A DNA stretch of 64,000 bases from Sphingobacterium sp. SYP-B4668 (GTDB lineage: Bacteria > Bacteroidota > Bacteroidia > Sphingobacteriales > Sphingobacteriaceae), in contig NZ_CP115483.1 in NCBI RefSeq assembly GCF_027627455.1, positions 372,001-436,000 of the forward strand, given 5' to 3'. Position numbers and translations under genes: made by a program. Under the pieces are notes generated by a model that did no database searches, was not told the origin of the DNA, and worked only from the letters and a program-made list of their open reading frames with translations. Below are positions 52,585 through 61,425 of the stretch, in pieces (the first letter of the stretch is position 1; each line of letters opens with the position of its first letter).

Positions 52585-53784
52585 ATGAAAGATGACGCTA
52601 TCGCTATGGGAAATACAGAAGCACAGAAACTAATAGAACGCTATATGGAAGGGACGGCTACTCCTCAAGAGCGGCTGCAGGTCGAGGCTGCCCTCAATCG
52701 ACATATGGCGAATAGCGATGTGCGGCGTACACCGGAGGAAATGGCGAAGGCTACCCGACGGAGTAAGGAGGCTGTGCTTGCCGCAATTGAACTACCGGCA
52801 AGGTCACGGGGCCTTAGATATCGGGCGCTACCCTATGTAGCAGCGGCAGCGCTACTGATTGTGGGCCTGGTGTTTTGGCGGATAGGGGATGGGAAAAAGG
52901 ATCGTCCAGATATGCAAGCTGAGCGACAAACGAGGGTAGACCCTCAGCAGGTGTTGCCAGGAGGCAACCGGGCGACCTTGACTTTGGCCGATGGAAGTAC
53001 CTATGCACTGGATGAACAGCAGACAGGGGTGGTAATAGGGCCGGATGCCATTAAGTATGGTGATGGCAGTGCATTGTTGGACAAAGAGGGAGGGAACGCT
53101 GAACTCACCTCTGCAGTACTGACTACACCTAAGGGGGGGACGTATCAGGTGACACTCCCGGATGGTACAAAGGTGTGGCTCAATGCGGCCTCGACCCTAA
53201 AATATCCAACCAAATTCACGGATATGGAAAGGGTGGTCGAACTGCAGGGAGAGGCCTACTTTGATGTGACCAAACAACAAGCAAAAGGAGGTGGACCTAT
53301 GGCAGGTGCTGCGGTACCATTTAAAGTAAAAACGAAAGACCAGGTGGTAGAAGTCCTAGGGACCGGATTTAATATATCAGCCTATGCGGAGGATGTCGAG
53401 ACGAAGACAACCTTGGTGGAGGGCCGGGTAAATATTGTCACGAATGGAGGGGCAGGCACGCTGTTGCTACCAGGGGAGCAAGCGACACTACGCAGATCTA
53501 AAGTGGACGTCCGAAAGGTGGATGTCGAACAATTTACAGCTTGGAAAGACGGATTCTTCTATTTCGATAACTTGTCGCCCCAAATCGCGTTGGCCCAACT
53601 GGCACGCTGGTATGATGTGGAGGTGCTGTATCAAGGGGCTATCCCCGAAAAGCGGATATTCGGCATGATAGACCGAGGCAAATCACTGGGCTCGGTATTG
53701 AAGTCATTGGAAAAAAGTGGGCTGACCTTCAGGCTTACAGAGGCCAATGGCCATAAGGAGCTGCTTGTGCAGGGCGAAAGATAG
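52585..53784 (+). CDS. FecR family anti-sigma factor
   Basis: 399 residues. The cytoplasmic N-terminal part (about 1-85) includes EAQKLIERYMEGTATPQERLQVEAALN. One transmembrane helix is at about 88-104 (ALPYVAAAALLIVGLVFW). A periplasmic FecR domain has TLADGSTYALDE and YQVTLPDGTKVWLNAASTLKYPTKFTDMERVVELQGEAYFDV, followed by a DUF4974-like end with FDNLSPQIALAQLARWYDVEVLYQGAIPEKRIFGMIDRGKSL. It inhibits the preceding sigma factor until the STN domain of the downstream SusC signals. Confidence 0.95.
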   Translation: MKDDAIAMGNTEAQKLIERYMEGTATPQERLQVEAALNRHMANSDVRRTPEEMAKATRRSKEAVLAAIELPARSRGLRYRALPYVAAAALLIVGLVFWRIGDGKKDRPDMQAERQTRVDPQQVLPGGNRATLTLADGSTYALDEQQTGVVIGPDAIKYGDGSALLDKEGGNAELTSAVLTTPKGGTYQVTLPDGTKVWLNAASTLKYPTKFTDMERVVELQGEAYFDVTKQQAKGGGPMAGAAVPFKVKTKDQVVEVLGTGFNISAYAEDVETKTTLVEGRVNIVTNGGAGTLLLPGEQATLRRSKVDVRKVDVEQFTAWKDGFFYFDNLSPQIALAQLARWYDVEVLYQGAIPEKRIFGMIDRGKSLGSVLKSLEKSGLTFRLTEANGHKELLVQGER

Positions 53785-53935
53785 CACGTGAAAACAAACG
53801 AAGGGTATACCCAGCTTATAGCAAGTAAGTGTACCATTTATATAAACCATAACCATTATAATCAAAAACGAGGAGAAATGAATATGAATACATCATAACG
53901 ACAGGACGGTATAGCAGAAAGAAGAATAAGGAACA

Positions 53936-54008
53936 ACGGATGGTGCTGGAGACACCATCCGTGGATTTCGTTTGGATTACAGTACGGACCGGTATTGAAT
54001 TGCCGGTC
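53936..54008 (+). promoter_or_regulatory. two hairpins in the leader of the sigma-controlled SusC
   Basis: Hairpin A has arms ACGGATGGTG (53936-53945) and CACCATCCGT (53953-53962), a perfect 10-bp stem with a 7-nt loop. Hairpin B has arms GACCGG (53987-53992) and CCGGTC (54003-54008). They lie in the 260-bp gap after fecR and end 37 bp before the SusC start. No T-run follows hairpin A, so attenuation or RNA stability control is more likely than plain termination. Confidence 0.5.
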
Positions 54009-54045
54009 TATGACCAATTTTGAATCACCCAAACAGCACTAATTT

Positions 54046-57000
54046 ATGATTTTTAAACGAATTTTTAAAGGACCGGACTGGTCTTTTAGAACACGATTGC
54101 TACTTACTATGAAATTAGCGATTTTTTTAACTTTTCTTTTCATTGTCCAGGCTGCGGCCGAAGGGCGAGCACAAAAGATTACTCTTCATGCCAAAAATAC
54201 CAGTCTGCGGGATGTCATGAAAGATATCCAAAAACAACAGGGCTATTCCTTCTTGTTTCGTGGCGATCGCATAGCCATGACACGTGTCAATGTGCAAGTC
54301 AAAGATGTAGTATTTTCGGAGGCGATGCGGGCTATATTGGCAGGCCATGAATTGGTTTGGTCACTTGATGACGGCATTGTCACCATCATGCCAGGCGCAC
54401 CGCAGCCTACGCAAAGGGAAAAAGCCGAGGATAGGCCCCAAGAACGGCTGGTCTCGGGAGTGGTCAGCGATAATGAGCGTAAGCCTTTGGCGGGGGTGAC
54501 GGTACGGGTGAAGGGGACCCAAGTGGCTACCACGACCAATGGTGATGGAGCATATGAAATTCGCCTCCCGAATGGAGCGACTACATTGACCTATTCGTTG
54601 ATAGGTCGGCAAACCAAAGAGTTGGCGGTGGGAAGCCAAGTGCGGATCGACGTGCTATTGGGCGAAGAGGTAGCCGATCTGGATGAAGTGGTGGTGGTGG
54701 GCTACGGAACGATGCGAAAATCGGATCTGACAGGATCGGTATCGCAGGTGAAACCCGCCCAGCTGGAAGCGGTACCGGTATATAATATGGAGCAGGCCTT
54801 GAAATCTGGCGCTACGGGGGTACGTGTGGTGCAGAATTCGGGAGCTCCGGGATCTCGGATGGAGGTGCGGATACGGGGCGGCAACTCTATGATAGGGGAC
54901 AACCAACCCCTGTATGTGGTAGACGGATTTCCGGTGACGGGGGATATCAGCTATCTCAACCCATCTGATATCGAATCGGTCGATATCTTAAAGGATGCTT
55001 CTGCCACTGCTATATATGGCGCAAGGGGAGCGAATGGGGTGGTCATCATTACCTCCAAAAAGGGAAAATCAGGCCAACCCACCAAAATAGACCTGCAGAG
55101 TCAGGTCGGGGTACAGGAAGATATCAAACGGATGAAGGTATTGGATGCGAAAGAATATGCGATCGTAGCCAATGAATGGTTAAAGAACAGTGGACAGCAG
55201 CCATTTTTTGATGTCAACGAAATCAAGGGCCCAGGTACGGATTGGCAAAGTGAAGTATTAAGAAGTGCGATCCTACACAATCATACGCTTACCTTCTCAG
55301 GGGGATCTGAAAAAAGTCGATACTCCCTATCTGGAAGCTATTACGATCAAGACGGAATCATTATCAATACAGGTGCTAAACGGGGATCGGTGAGACTTAA
55401 TATGGACCATCAGCTGTTTGATTGGTTGACCATGGATGTCAACATCAACTTGTCTCGAAGAGAGCGTTTTCAGGTGCCGGTGGATAATGGCAATTTCGGT
55501 AATACGGTATATTCGGGTGCGGTGTCGGCCCCACCCACATTGGATGTGTATGATGCCAATGGACAATATACACAGATAGGTCAGATATACTCGTTTGCGG
55601 AGGCCACGATGGTCAACCCGCTGATCTATCACAAGCCCTATAAAAATAGAGGTTTTACCAATGTATTGATTGGAAATACGAGCTTCACGGTCAAGATCGC
55701 AGAAGGGCTGACCTTCAAAACATTACTGGGCACCGAAGCCCATAACGTAGCGACGGAGGAATTTAGACCTCTTATTTTTGAAAATGATAGGGGAGGCGCC
55801 TCGCAAGGGACTTCCTATAGATCGTCCTTCTTGAACGAGAATATCTTGAATTATAACCGTGCATTCGGGGATCGCCATCAGCTGGGCTTGATGGGCGGAT
55901 TTACCTATCAGGATGAAACCCTTCGTACATCGGGAATCAGTGTAAGCGGGTTTGCAAACAACAATACTGAGAATTATAACCTAGGTGTGGCCGAGACGGT
56001 GAATCCGCCTTCGTCTGGAATATCCAAATGGGCGATGGCCTCTTGGTTGGCAAGGGCCAACTACTCCTACGCGGACAAGTATTTGCTGACGGCCAGTATA
56101 CGTGCCGATGGATCGTCGCGCTTTGGCGAAAATAATAAATGGGCGGCATTCCCATCGGGAGCGGTGGCTTGGAAAGCGAGCAATGAGCCTTTTCTTCAAG
56201 AGGTCGAGGCTATCGATGAATTGAAGCTAAGGGCAAGTGTAGGGGTGACTGGAAACACCGCCCTATCGCCTTATCAATCTCGAGACCGTATTTCGCCGGT
56301 GAGGACCATCTACGGCAATAGTACGGAGGTCATCGGCTATGTGCCCTCGGGTATAGCCAACCCCGACCTAAAGTGGGAGACGACTACACAGATGGACGTG
56401 GGCATAGACCTAGCGCTATTGAACAACCGATTCAAGATAACAGCGGATTATTATATCAAGAATACCACCGATTTATTGGCATCGGTGCCACTGCCTCCTT
56501 CGGTCGGGTTTGGCGCTATGCTACAGAATATCGGCGAAATAAGGAATCAAGGATTTGAGTTCAACTTGGCAGCGGATATCTTGACACGCGAATTTAAATG
56601 GGATGCAGCTGTCCGGCTTTCGACAAATAAGAATAAAATTGTTTCGCTAGCGGGAGGAAATGATATCTTCAGTGCAGAATTGAACCAATTCCGATCGAGT
56701 ATGAACATCGCTAGAGAGGGACAGCCTTTCGGGATGTTTCTGGGACTGATCGAAGATGGATTGGATGACAAGGGCTTGATCAAATATGTGGATCAGAATC
56801 AAGATGGACAAATCAACGCGCTGGACCGCGTGATTATCGGGAATCCCTATCCGAACATGGTCTATGGATTTAACAGCAACTTCTCCTACAAAAGCCTGGA
56901 ATTGAATCTTTTCATAGAGGGCGTGACAGGGAATGATATCTTCTGGGCGACAGCGGGGACAAACCTCAACTCTTTCCAACGCGGGACCAATCAATTTCAG

Positions 57001-57372
57001 GATCTAGTGGGCAATTATTGGACGGCAGAGTCGCCCAATCCGAACGCGAAATATCCGAAAATCAGCTCCACTACGTTGGTGGATGTCTCCGATCGCTTTA
57101 TTGAGGATGGAAGCTATCTACGCCTGAAATCGGTCAGGCTGGCGTACAATATGCCTATCGCCAAGTGGACCAACTCAAAGGTGAAGCGGGCCCAGGTCTA
57201 TGTGTCGGGCGTCAACCTATTCACGATCACCAACTACCCGGGTATCGATCCGGATGTTAATACTACCGGGTCAGATGGGCAAGGAGTGGGAGATAGACTG
57301 CGTATGGGGATAGACCAAAGTGCCTATCCGACAGCCAAAATGTATATGGCTGGAATTAATTTTTCATTTTAA
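54046..57372 (+). CDS. SusC/RagA family TonB-linked transporter with N-terminal STN signalling domain
   Basis: 1108 residues. A signal peptide near 20-43 (LTMKLAIFLTFLFIVQAAAEG) precedes an STN secretin/TonB domain at about 45-115 with KITLHAKNTSLRDVMKDIQKQQGYSFLF. A carboxypeptidase-like domain (LVSGVVSDNERKPLAGVTVRVKGTQVATTTN) is near 136-210, the TonB box near DEVVVVGYGT, and a plug with VRIRGGNSM, PLYVVDGFPVTG and DASATAIYGARGANGVVIITSKKG. The barrel ends MYMAGINFSF. The STN domain links it to the FecR/sigma pair upstream. Imports an unknown glycan or oligomer with the SusD that follows. Confidence 0.97.
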   Translation: MIFKRIFKGPDWSFRTRLLLTMKLAIFLTFLFIVQAAAEGRAQKITLHAKNTSLRDVMKDIQKQQGYSFLFRGDRIAMTRVNVQVKDVVFSEAMRAILAGHELVWSLDDGIVTIMPGAPQPTQREKAEDRPQERLVSGVVSDNERKPLAGVTVRVKGTQVATTTNGDGAYEIRLPNGATTLTYSLIGRQTKELAVGSQVRIDVLLGEEVADLDEVVVVGYGTMRKSDLTGSVSQVKPAQLEAVPVYNMEQALKSGATGVRVVQNSGAPGSRMEVRIRGGNSMIGDNQPLYVVDGFPVTGDISYLNPSDIESVDILKDASATAIYGARGANGVVIITSKKGKSGQPTKIDLQSQVGVQEDIKRMKVLDAKEYAIVANEWLKNSGQQPFFDVNEIKGPGTDWQSEVLRSAILHNHTLTFSGGSEKSRYSLSGSYYDQDGIIINTGAKRGSVRLNMDHQLFDWLTMDVNINLSRRERFQVPVDNGNFGNTVYSGAVSAPPTLDVYDANGQYTQIGQIYSFAEATMVNPLIYHKPYKNRGFTNVLIGNTSFTVKIAEGLTFKTLLGTEAHNVATEEFRPLIFENDRGGASQGTSYRSSFLNENILNYNRAFGDRHQLGLMGGFTYQDETLRTSGISVSGFANNNTENYNLGVAETVNPPSSGISKWAMASWLARANYSYADKYLLTASIRADGSSRFGENNKWAAFPSGAVAWKASNEPFLQEVEAIDELKLRASVGVTGNTALSPYQSRDRISPVRTIYGNSTEVIGYVPSGIANPDLKWETTTQMDVGIDLALLNNRFKITADYYIKNTTDLLASVPLPPSVGFGAMLQNIGEIRNQGFEFNLAADILTREFKWDAAVRLSTNKNKIVSLAGGNDIFSAELNQFRSSMNIAREGQPFGMFLGLIEDGLDDKGLIKYVDQNQDGQINALDRVIIGNPYPNMVYGFNSNFSYKSLELNLFIEGVTGNDIFWATAGTNLNSFQRGTNQFQDLVGNYWTAESPNPNAKYPKISSTTLVDVSDRFIEDGSYLRLKSVRLAYNMPIAKWTNSKVKRAQVYVSGVNLFTITNYPGIDPDVNTTGSDGQGVGDRLRMGIDQSAYPTAKMYMAGINFSF

Positions 57373-57385
57373 GAGATACGGGATC

Positions 57386-58846
57386 ATGAAATATTTCATC
57401 ATTGGATTTTTACTGCTGACAGCACTATTTAGTACTTCATGCAGCAGCTTATTGGATGAGGTACCCCAGGATTTTATCAATCGGGACAACTTCTATCAGA
57501 ACGAGACAGATGCTTTAGGTGCCATAGCGGGTGCATATTCTTCTTTCAATCGGGACTATTACAATGTAAACTACTACCTGCTGCTGGAATTGCATGGTGA
57601 TTATATAGAAGGAAGGGGGTCACAGGCACCTATATCTGATTTTACACATGTGCTGGACAATACGAGCATCGGTAGGGCGGCCACAGGATGGTCTATCTTA
57701 TATCAATCGATCAATAGGGCAAATGCGGTGCTGGACAATGTGCCGGGAATCGAAAACATGTCTGACGGGGTCCGGAAAAGAGTGTTGGCGGAAGCTCGGT
57801 TTATACGGGCAATGGCTTATTTCAACCTGGTGAAGGGCTGGGGAGCGGTACCGATCCGATTAAACGAAAACAAAGGCTTAAGTGGACTGTCAGCACCGCG
57901 TGAACCTGTAGAGAAAGTATACGAACTTATCGTATCTGATCTGGAAGCGGCACAACATGACCTGCCTCCCTCGGTGAAAGCAGAGACCGGAAAGGCCTCA
58001 ATGGGGGCGGCCAAATTGCTGCTTGCAAATGTGTATCTGACAATGGGGGAGTGGCAAAAAGCGGCAACCAAGGCGGACGAGGTGATCACAGCAGGTGTGT
58101 ACAGCTTGGTGAAGGTGGATAAACCCGATGATTTCTACCAAATATTTGCGACGCAAACCTGCTCGGAAGATGTATTTTCGGTACATCATTCGGAAAATAG
58201 ATTTTCGGAACTACCCCTGTATCTACATCGGGGAAATACACCGCCGTATAATTATTCGAGCAGGGGATTCTGGGCGTGGATACCCAATACCAATTCATTT
58301 ATCGGAAAGGGATGGGACGATGCGGATATGAGAAAGCCATTCAACTTGTATACCAAGCACCTCGACGCAAATGGCAACGAAGTGAGCCTACCGGCTACCT
58401 CACCCATCTTGTTCAAGAAATTCATCTCGAATACCGCTGGCCTCAATGTATATAGTTTGCCCATCCTGCGGTATGCGGAAGCCTATTTGATATATGCTGA
58501 AGCGGCGGCCTTGGCGGCGCAGTCCGTGACTCCGATGGCTTTGGAGCGATTGAACATCATCAAACGAAGAGCGTATGGCTACCCGTTGAATGCGGCATCA
58601 GCAGTGGATTATAAGGGAATCGAGGATGTACAGGCATTTAGGGATGTCGTATTGCAGGAGAGGGGATACGAATTTATACTGGAAGCTAAGCGTTGGTGGG
58701 ACCTCAAGCGTACAGGTAAGGTGAAATCGGCCTTCCAGGCAATAGGCAAAACCTACATGGACGAACGGATGCTGTTCCCAATTCCCGAAAATGAAATCAA
58801 CAGCAACCCTGCACTGACGCAAGCGGACCAGAATCCGGGGTACTAA
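57386..58846 (+). CDS. RagB/SusD family outer-membrane lipoprotein
   Basis: 486 residues from ATG 57386; a frame open to 57320 overlaps the SusC end. Lipobox FSTSC with Cys19, then SSLLDEVPQDFINRDNFYQNETDALGAIAGAYSSF, typical SusD. NLVKGWGAVPIRLNENKGLSG and YEFILEAKRWWDLKRTGKVKSAFQ are family blocks, with the end LFPIPENEINSNPALTQADQNPGY. Cognate binding lipoprotein of the SusC 13 bp upstream. The SGNH hydrolase starts 23 bp later. Confidence 0.96.
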   Translation: MKYFIIGFLLLTALFSTSCSSLLDEVPQDFINRDNFYQNETDALGAIAGAYSSFNRDYYNVNYYLLLELHGDYIEGRGSQAPISDFTHVLDNTSIGRAATGWSILYQSINRANAVLDNVPGIENMSDGVRKRVLAEARFIRAMAYFNLVKGWGAVPIRLNENKGLSGLSAPREPVEKVYELIVSDLEAAQHDLPPSVKAETGKASMGAAKLLLANVYLTMGEWQKAATKADEVITAGVYSLVKVDKPDDFYQIFATQTCSEDVFSVHHSENRFSELPLYLHRGNTPPYNYSSRGFWAWIPNTNSFIGKGWDDADMRKPFNLYTKHLDANGNEVSLPATSPILFKKFISNTAGLNVYSLPILRYAEAYLIYAEAAALAAQSVTPMALERLNIIKRRAYGYPLNAASAVDYKGIEDVQAFRDVVLQERGYEFILEAKRWWDLKRTGKVKSAFQAIGKTYMDERMLFPIPENEINSNPALTQADQNPGY

Positions 58847-58869
58847 CTGAAAATGTGTAATCATAAACG

Positions 58870-59553
58870 ATGAGGAAGATAATCGGAATAATGTGTGGCC
58901 TGCTGATAGCGCTAACTGCGTATGGTCAAAAGGGGCTGATCGAGCACCTAAGGAGTGGACAGGCACAGCATATTGTGGTGTATGGGACGAGCTTGTCAAG
59001 TGGCGCTTGCGGGAATGCCTGGATGCGTCCTGTCGCGGCAGAGTTGAACAAACGGTATGGGGATAGCTTGGTGACCTACACGCTTGCTGGTAAAGGAGGG
59101 ATGTGGTCTACTTGGGGGGTGACCCATCTAGAAGATAGTGTTATCGCGAAGAAGCCGGACGCGGTGATCATCGAATTTGGAATTAATGATGCTTTTCGGG
59201 ATTACCAAACTTCGGTAGCCGTGGCCCGCCTGAACCTAGAGTATATGATCGATAGGATCCGCTTGTCGGTACAGGATTGCGAAATCTTCTTGCAGGTGAT
59301 GAATATGCCGATAGGCAAATCGGCGGGATTTAGACCCCATCTTGCGGATTACTATGCGATGTATCGAGAGACGGCGCAAAAAAAAGGAGTGACCTTAATC
59401 GATCACTACGCCAATTGGGAACGTGTGTTGGAACAGGGGGAGGCCATCTTTCGGACGTATGTGCCTGATGGGATACACCCCAATACGAAAGGAGGGGAGC
59501 AGATCATTGCTCCGCATATTTTGAAGCGTATATTACCTACTACTAGTCTATAA
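58870..59553 (+). CDS. SGNH/GDSL-type esterase, secreted
   Basis: 227 residues. The signal peptide MRKIIGIMCGLLIALTAYGQ is followed by block I with the nucleophile serine in IVVYGTSLSSG near 38-48, block II Gly in GKGGMWST, block III Asn in EFGINDAFRD, and block V DGIHPNTKGGE with the Asp and His of the triad. The family deacetylates or de-esterifies carbohydrates. Located in the SusCD operon, it probably removes acyl groups from the imported substrate in the periplasm. Confidence 0.93.
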   Translation: MRKIIGIMCGLLIALTAYGQKGLIEHLRSGQAQHIVVYGTSLSSGACGNAWMRPVAAELNKRYGDSLVTYTLAGKGGMWSTWGVTHLEDSVIAKKPDAVIIEFGINDAFRDYQTSVAVARLNLEYMIDRIRLSVQDCEIFLQVMNMPIGKSAGFRPHLADYYAMYRETAQKKGVTLIDHYANWERVLEQGEAIFRTYVPDGIHPNTKGGEQIIAPHILKRILPTTSL

Positions 59554-59570
59554 AATAAACGATACTATTT

Positions 59571-61214
59571 ATGAAGAAGCTATTCTATTGTTTTGTAATT
59601 ATGGGGATGCTAAGCGCTTGTGGACAAGCGGAGTCGACCGAGAATCAGGCCGATATTGTCATCTACGGCGGTACGTCGGCAGCGATTACAGCTGCTGTAC
59701 AAGCCAAGAAATCCGGAAAATCGGTCATCGTGGTCTCTCCCGATACACACATCGGAGGACTCTCATCGGGTGGCCTTGGATTTACCGATACGGGAGATAA
59801 GTCAGTGATTGGAGGGCTATCCCGAGATTTTTACCACAGGGTGTACTTGCACTACCAGGACAGCGCGGCCTGGCGTTGGCAGCAACAGGCAGACTATGGC
59901 AATAAGGGACAGGGAACGCCTGCTATGGATGGCGACGCGCGGACGATGTGGATATTTGAACCGCATGTGGCGGAGCAGATTTTTGAAGACTATGTCGAAG
60001 AATATAAAATCGACGTAAGGCGCGATGCGTGGCTAGACCGTGAAAAGGGAGTTGTCAAGAAGGATGGTCGTATTGTATCGATTAGGACCTTGGATGGTAC
60101 GACCTATAGGGGTAAAGTATTTATAGATGCTACTTACGAAGGGGATTTGCTGGCAGCTGCTGGGGTAAGCTATCATGTGGGCCGAGAGGCAAATGCAACG
60201 TATAAGGAGAAATGGAATGGGGTGCAAGTGGGGGTATTGCACCACGGTCACTGGTTTAAGACGGATATCAGTGCCTACAAAGTGCCGGGAGATAGTACTA
60301 GCGGATTGCTGTATGGTGTATCAGCGGAGCATCCGGGTGAATATGGCGCTGCGGATCATCGATTGCAGGCCTACTGCTTTCGGATGTGTTTGAGCAACCA
60401 TCCTGAAAATAGGGTAGCCTTTGCCAAACCAGCTAACTACGATGCCGCCCATTATGAGCTGCTAGCACGGGTATTTGCCAGTGGTTGGCGGGAGACATTC
60501 AATAAGTTCGATCCAATCCCCAATCGCAAGACGGATACCAACAATCACGGTCCCTTTAGCACAGATTTCATAGGAATGAACTACGACTATCCGGAAGCGA
60601 GCTATGCGCGTCGTAGGGAAATCATTCAGGAGCATGCCGATTATCAACAGGGGCTTCTCTATTTTCTGAGCCATGACCCTAAGGTACCCCAAGAGGTACG
60701 TACAGAAATGGCGAAATGGGGATTGGCGAAAGATGAATTCGTGGCTAATGGCCATTGGCCGCAGCAGTTGTATATTCGAGAGGCGCGCCGTATGGTGGGG
60801 CACTATGTGATGACGGAGCACGATACATTTAGCGAACGCGAAATCACAGACCCGGTGGGGATGGGCTCGTATACATTGGATTCGCACAATGTACAACGCT
60901 ATGTAAAACCGGATGGGAATGTGCAGAATGAAGGAGATATTGGTGTGTCACCCAAAAAACCATACCAGATATCTTATGGGGCCTTATTGCCCAAACAGGA
61001 GGAATGTACTAACCTACTGGTGCCCGTATGTGTATCGAGCTCCCATATTGCCTTCGGTAGTATTCGGATGGAGCCTGTCTTCATGATATTGGGAGAGAGT
61101 GCCGCGACAGCAGCAGTGCTAGCCATCGATGGTAATAAAACCGTGCAAGAAGTAGAATATGCGGATCTTCGGAAGGCGTTGTTGGCACAAAAGCAGGTGC
61201 TGGCAGTGGATTAG
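59571..61214 (+). CDS. FAD-dependent oxidoreductase lipoprotein in the SusCD operon
   Basis: 547 residues. The lipoprotein signal ends GMLSACG with Cys17. The FAD site is ADIVIYGGTSAAITAAVQAKKSGKSVIVV near 27-55 (PF12831 type). FIDATYEGDLLAAAGVSYHVGRE and the C-terminal LLVPVCVSSSHIAFGSIRMEPVF followed by LGESAATAAVLA are shared with the paralogue at 34531. It follows the SGNH esterase by 18 bp and ends the operon before a repeat and terminator. A periplasmic oxidation of a sugar or linked group is the likely role; substrate unknown. Confidence 0.88.
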   Translation: MKKLFYCFVIMGMLSACGQAESTENQADIVIYGGTSAAITAAVQAKKSGKSVIVVSPDTHIGGLSSGGLGFTDTGDKSVIGGLSRDFYHRVYLHYQDSAAWRWQQQADYGNKGQGTPAMDGDARTMWIFEPHVAEQIFEDYVEEYKIDVRRDAWLDREKGVVKKDGRIVSIRTLDGTTYRGKVFIDATYEGDLLAAAGVSYHVGREANATYKEKWNGVQVGVLHHGHWFKTDISAYKVPGDSTSGLLYGVSAEHPGEYGAADHRLQAYCFRMCLSNHPENRVAFAKPANYDAAHYELLARVFASGWRETFNKFDPIPNRKTDTNNHGPFSTDFIGMNYDYPEASYARRREIIQEHADYQQGLLYFLSHDPKVPQEVRTEMAKWGLAKDEFVANGHWPQQLYIREARRMVGHYVMTEHDTFSEREITDPVGMGSYTLDSHNVQRYVKPDGNVQNEGDIGVSPKKPYQISYGALLPKQEECTNLLVPVCVSSSHIAFGSIRMEPVFMILGESAATAAVLAIDGNKTVQEVEYADLRKALLAQKQVLAVD

Positions 61215-61300
61215 GGGATAGACGCTAGGAGTTAGGAGTTAGAGATGAGGTGTTAGTGATTGGGGTGAGGAGCTTGACGGCTGTATTGCCTTTGACGGAG

Positions 61301-61327
61301 AGACTCCGAATCAAGTTCGGAGTGACG
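61301..61327 (-). repeat. dispersed palindrome, reverse orientation, copy 16
   Basis: Same A/T-shifted variant as the copies at 47.7-51.8 kb, with the usual upstream CTTGACGGCTGTATTGCC, in the 211-bp gap between convergent genes. Confidence 0.87.
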
Positions 61328-61366
61328 GAGAGAGGGTAGAGTGGTGATTAGCGATTTTGTTTAAGA

Positions 61367-61408
61367 AAGTCACTCGGTCTTTGCGCCGGCGTAAAGACCG
61401 AGTGACTT
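61367..61408. terminator. bidirectional terminator between convergent operons
   Basis: Perfect 16-bp stem AAGTCACTCGGTCTTT (61367-61382) with AAAGACCGAGTGACTT (61393-61408), 10-nt loop, placed between the FAD oxidoreductase stop and the minus-strand SusD stop. T-rich sequence (TCTTAAAC on the minus side) flanks it, weakly on the plus side. Confidence 0.85.
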
Positions 61409-61425
61409 ATATATAAAACTATTTA

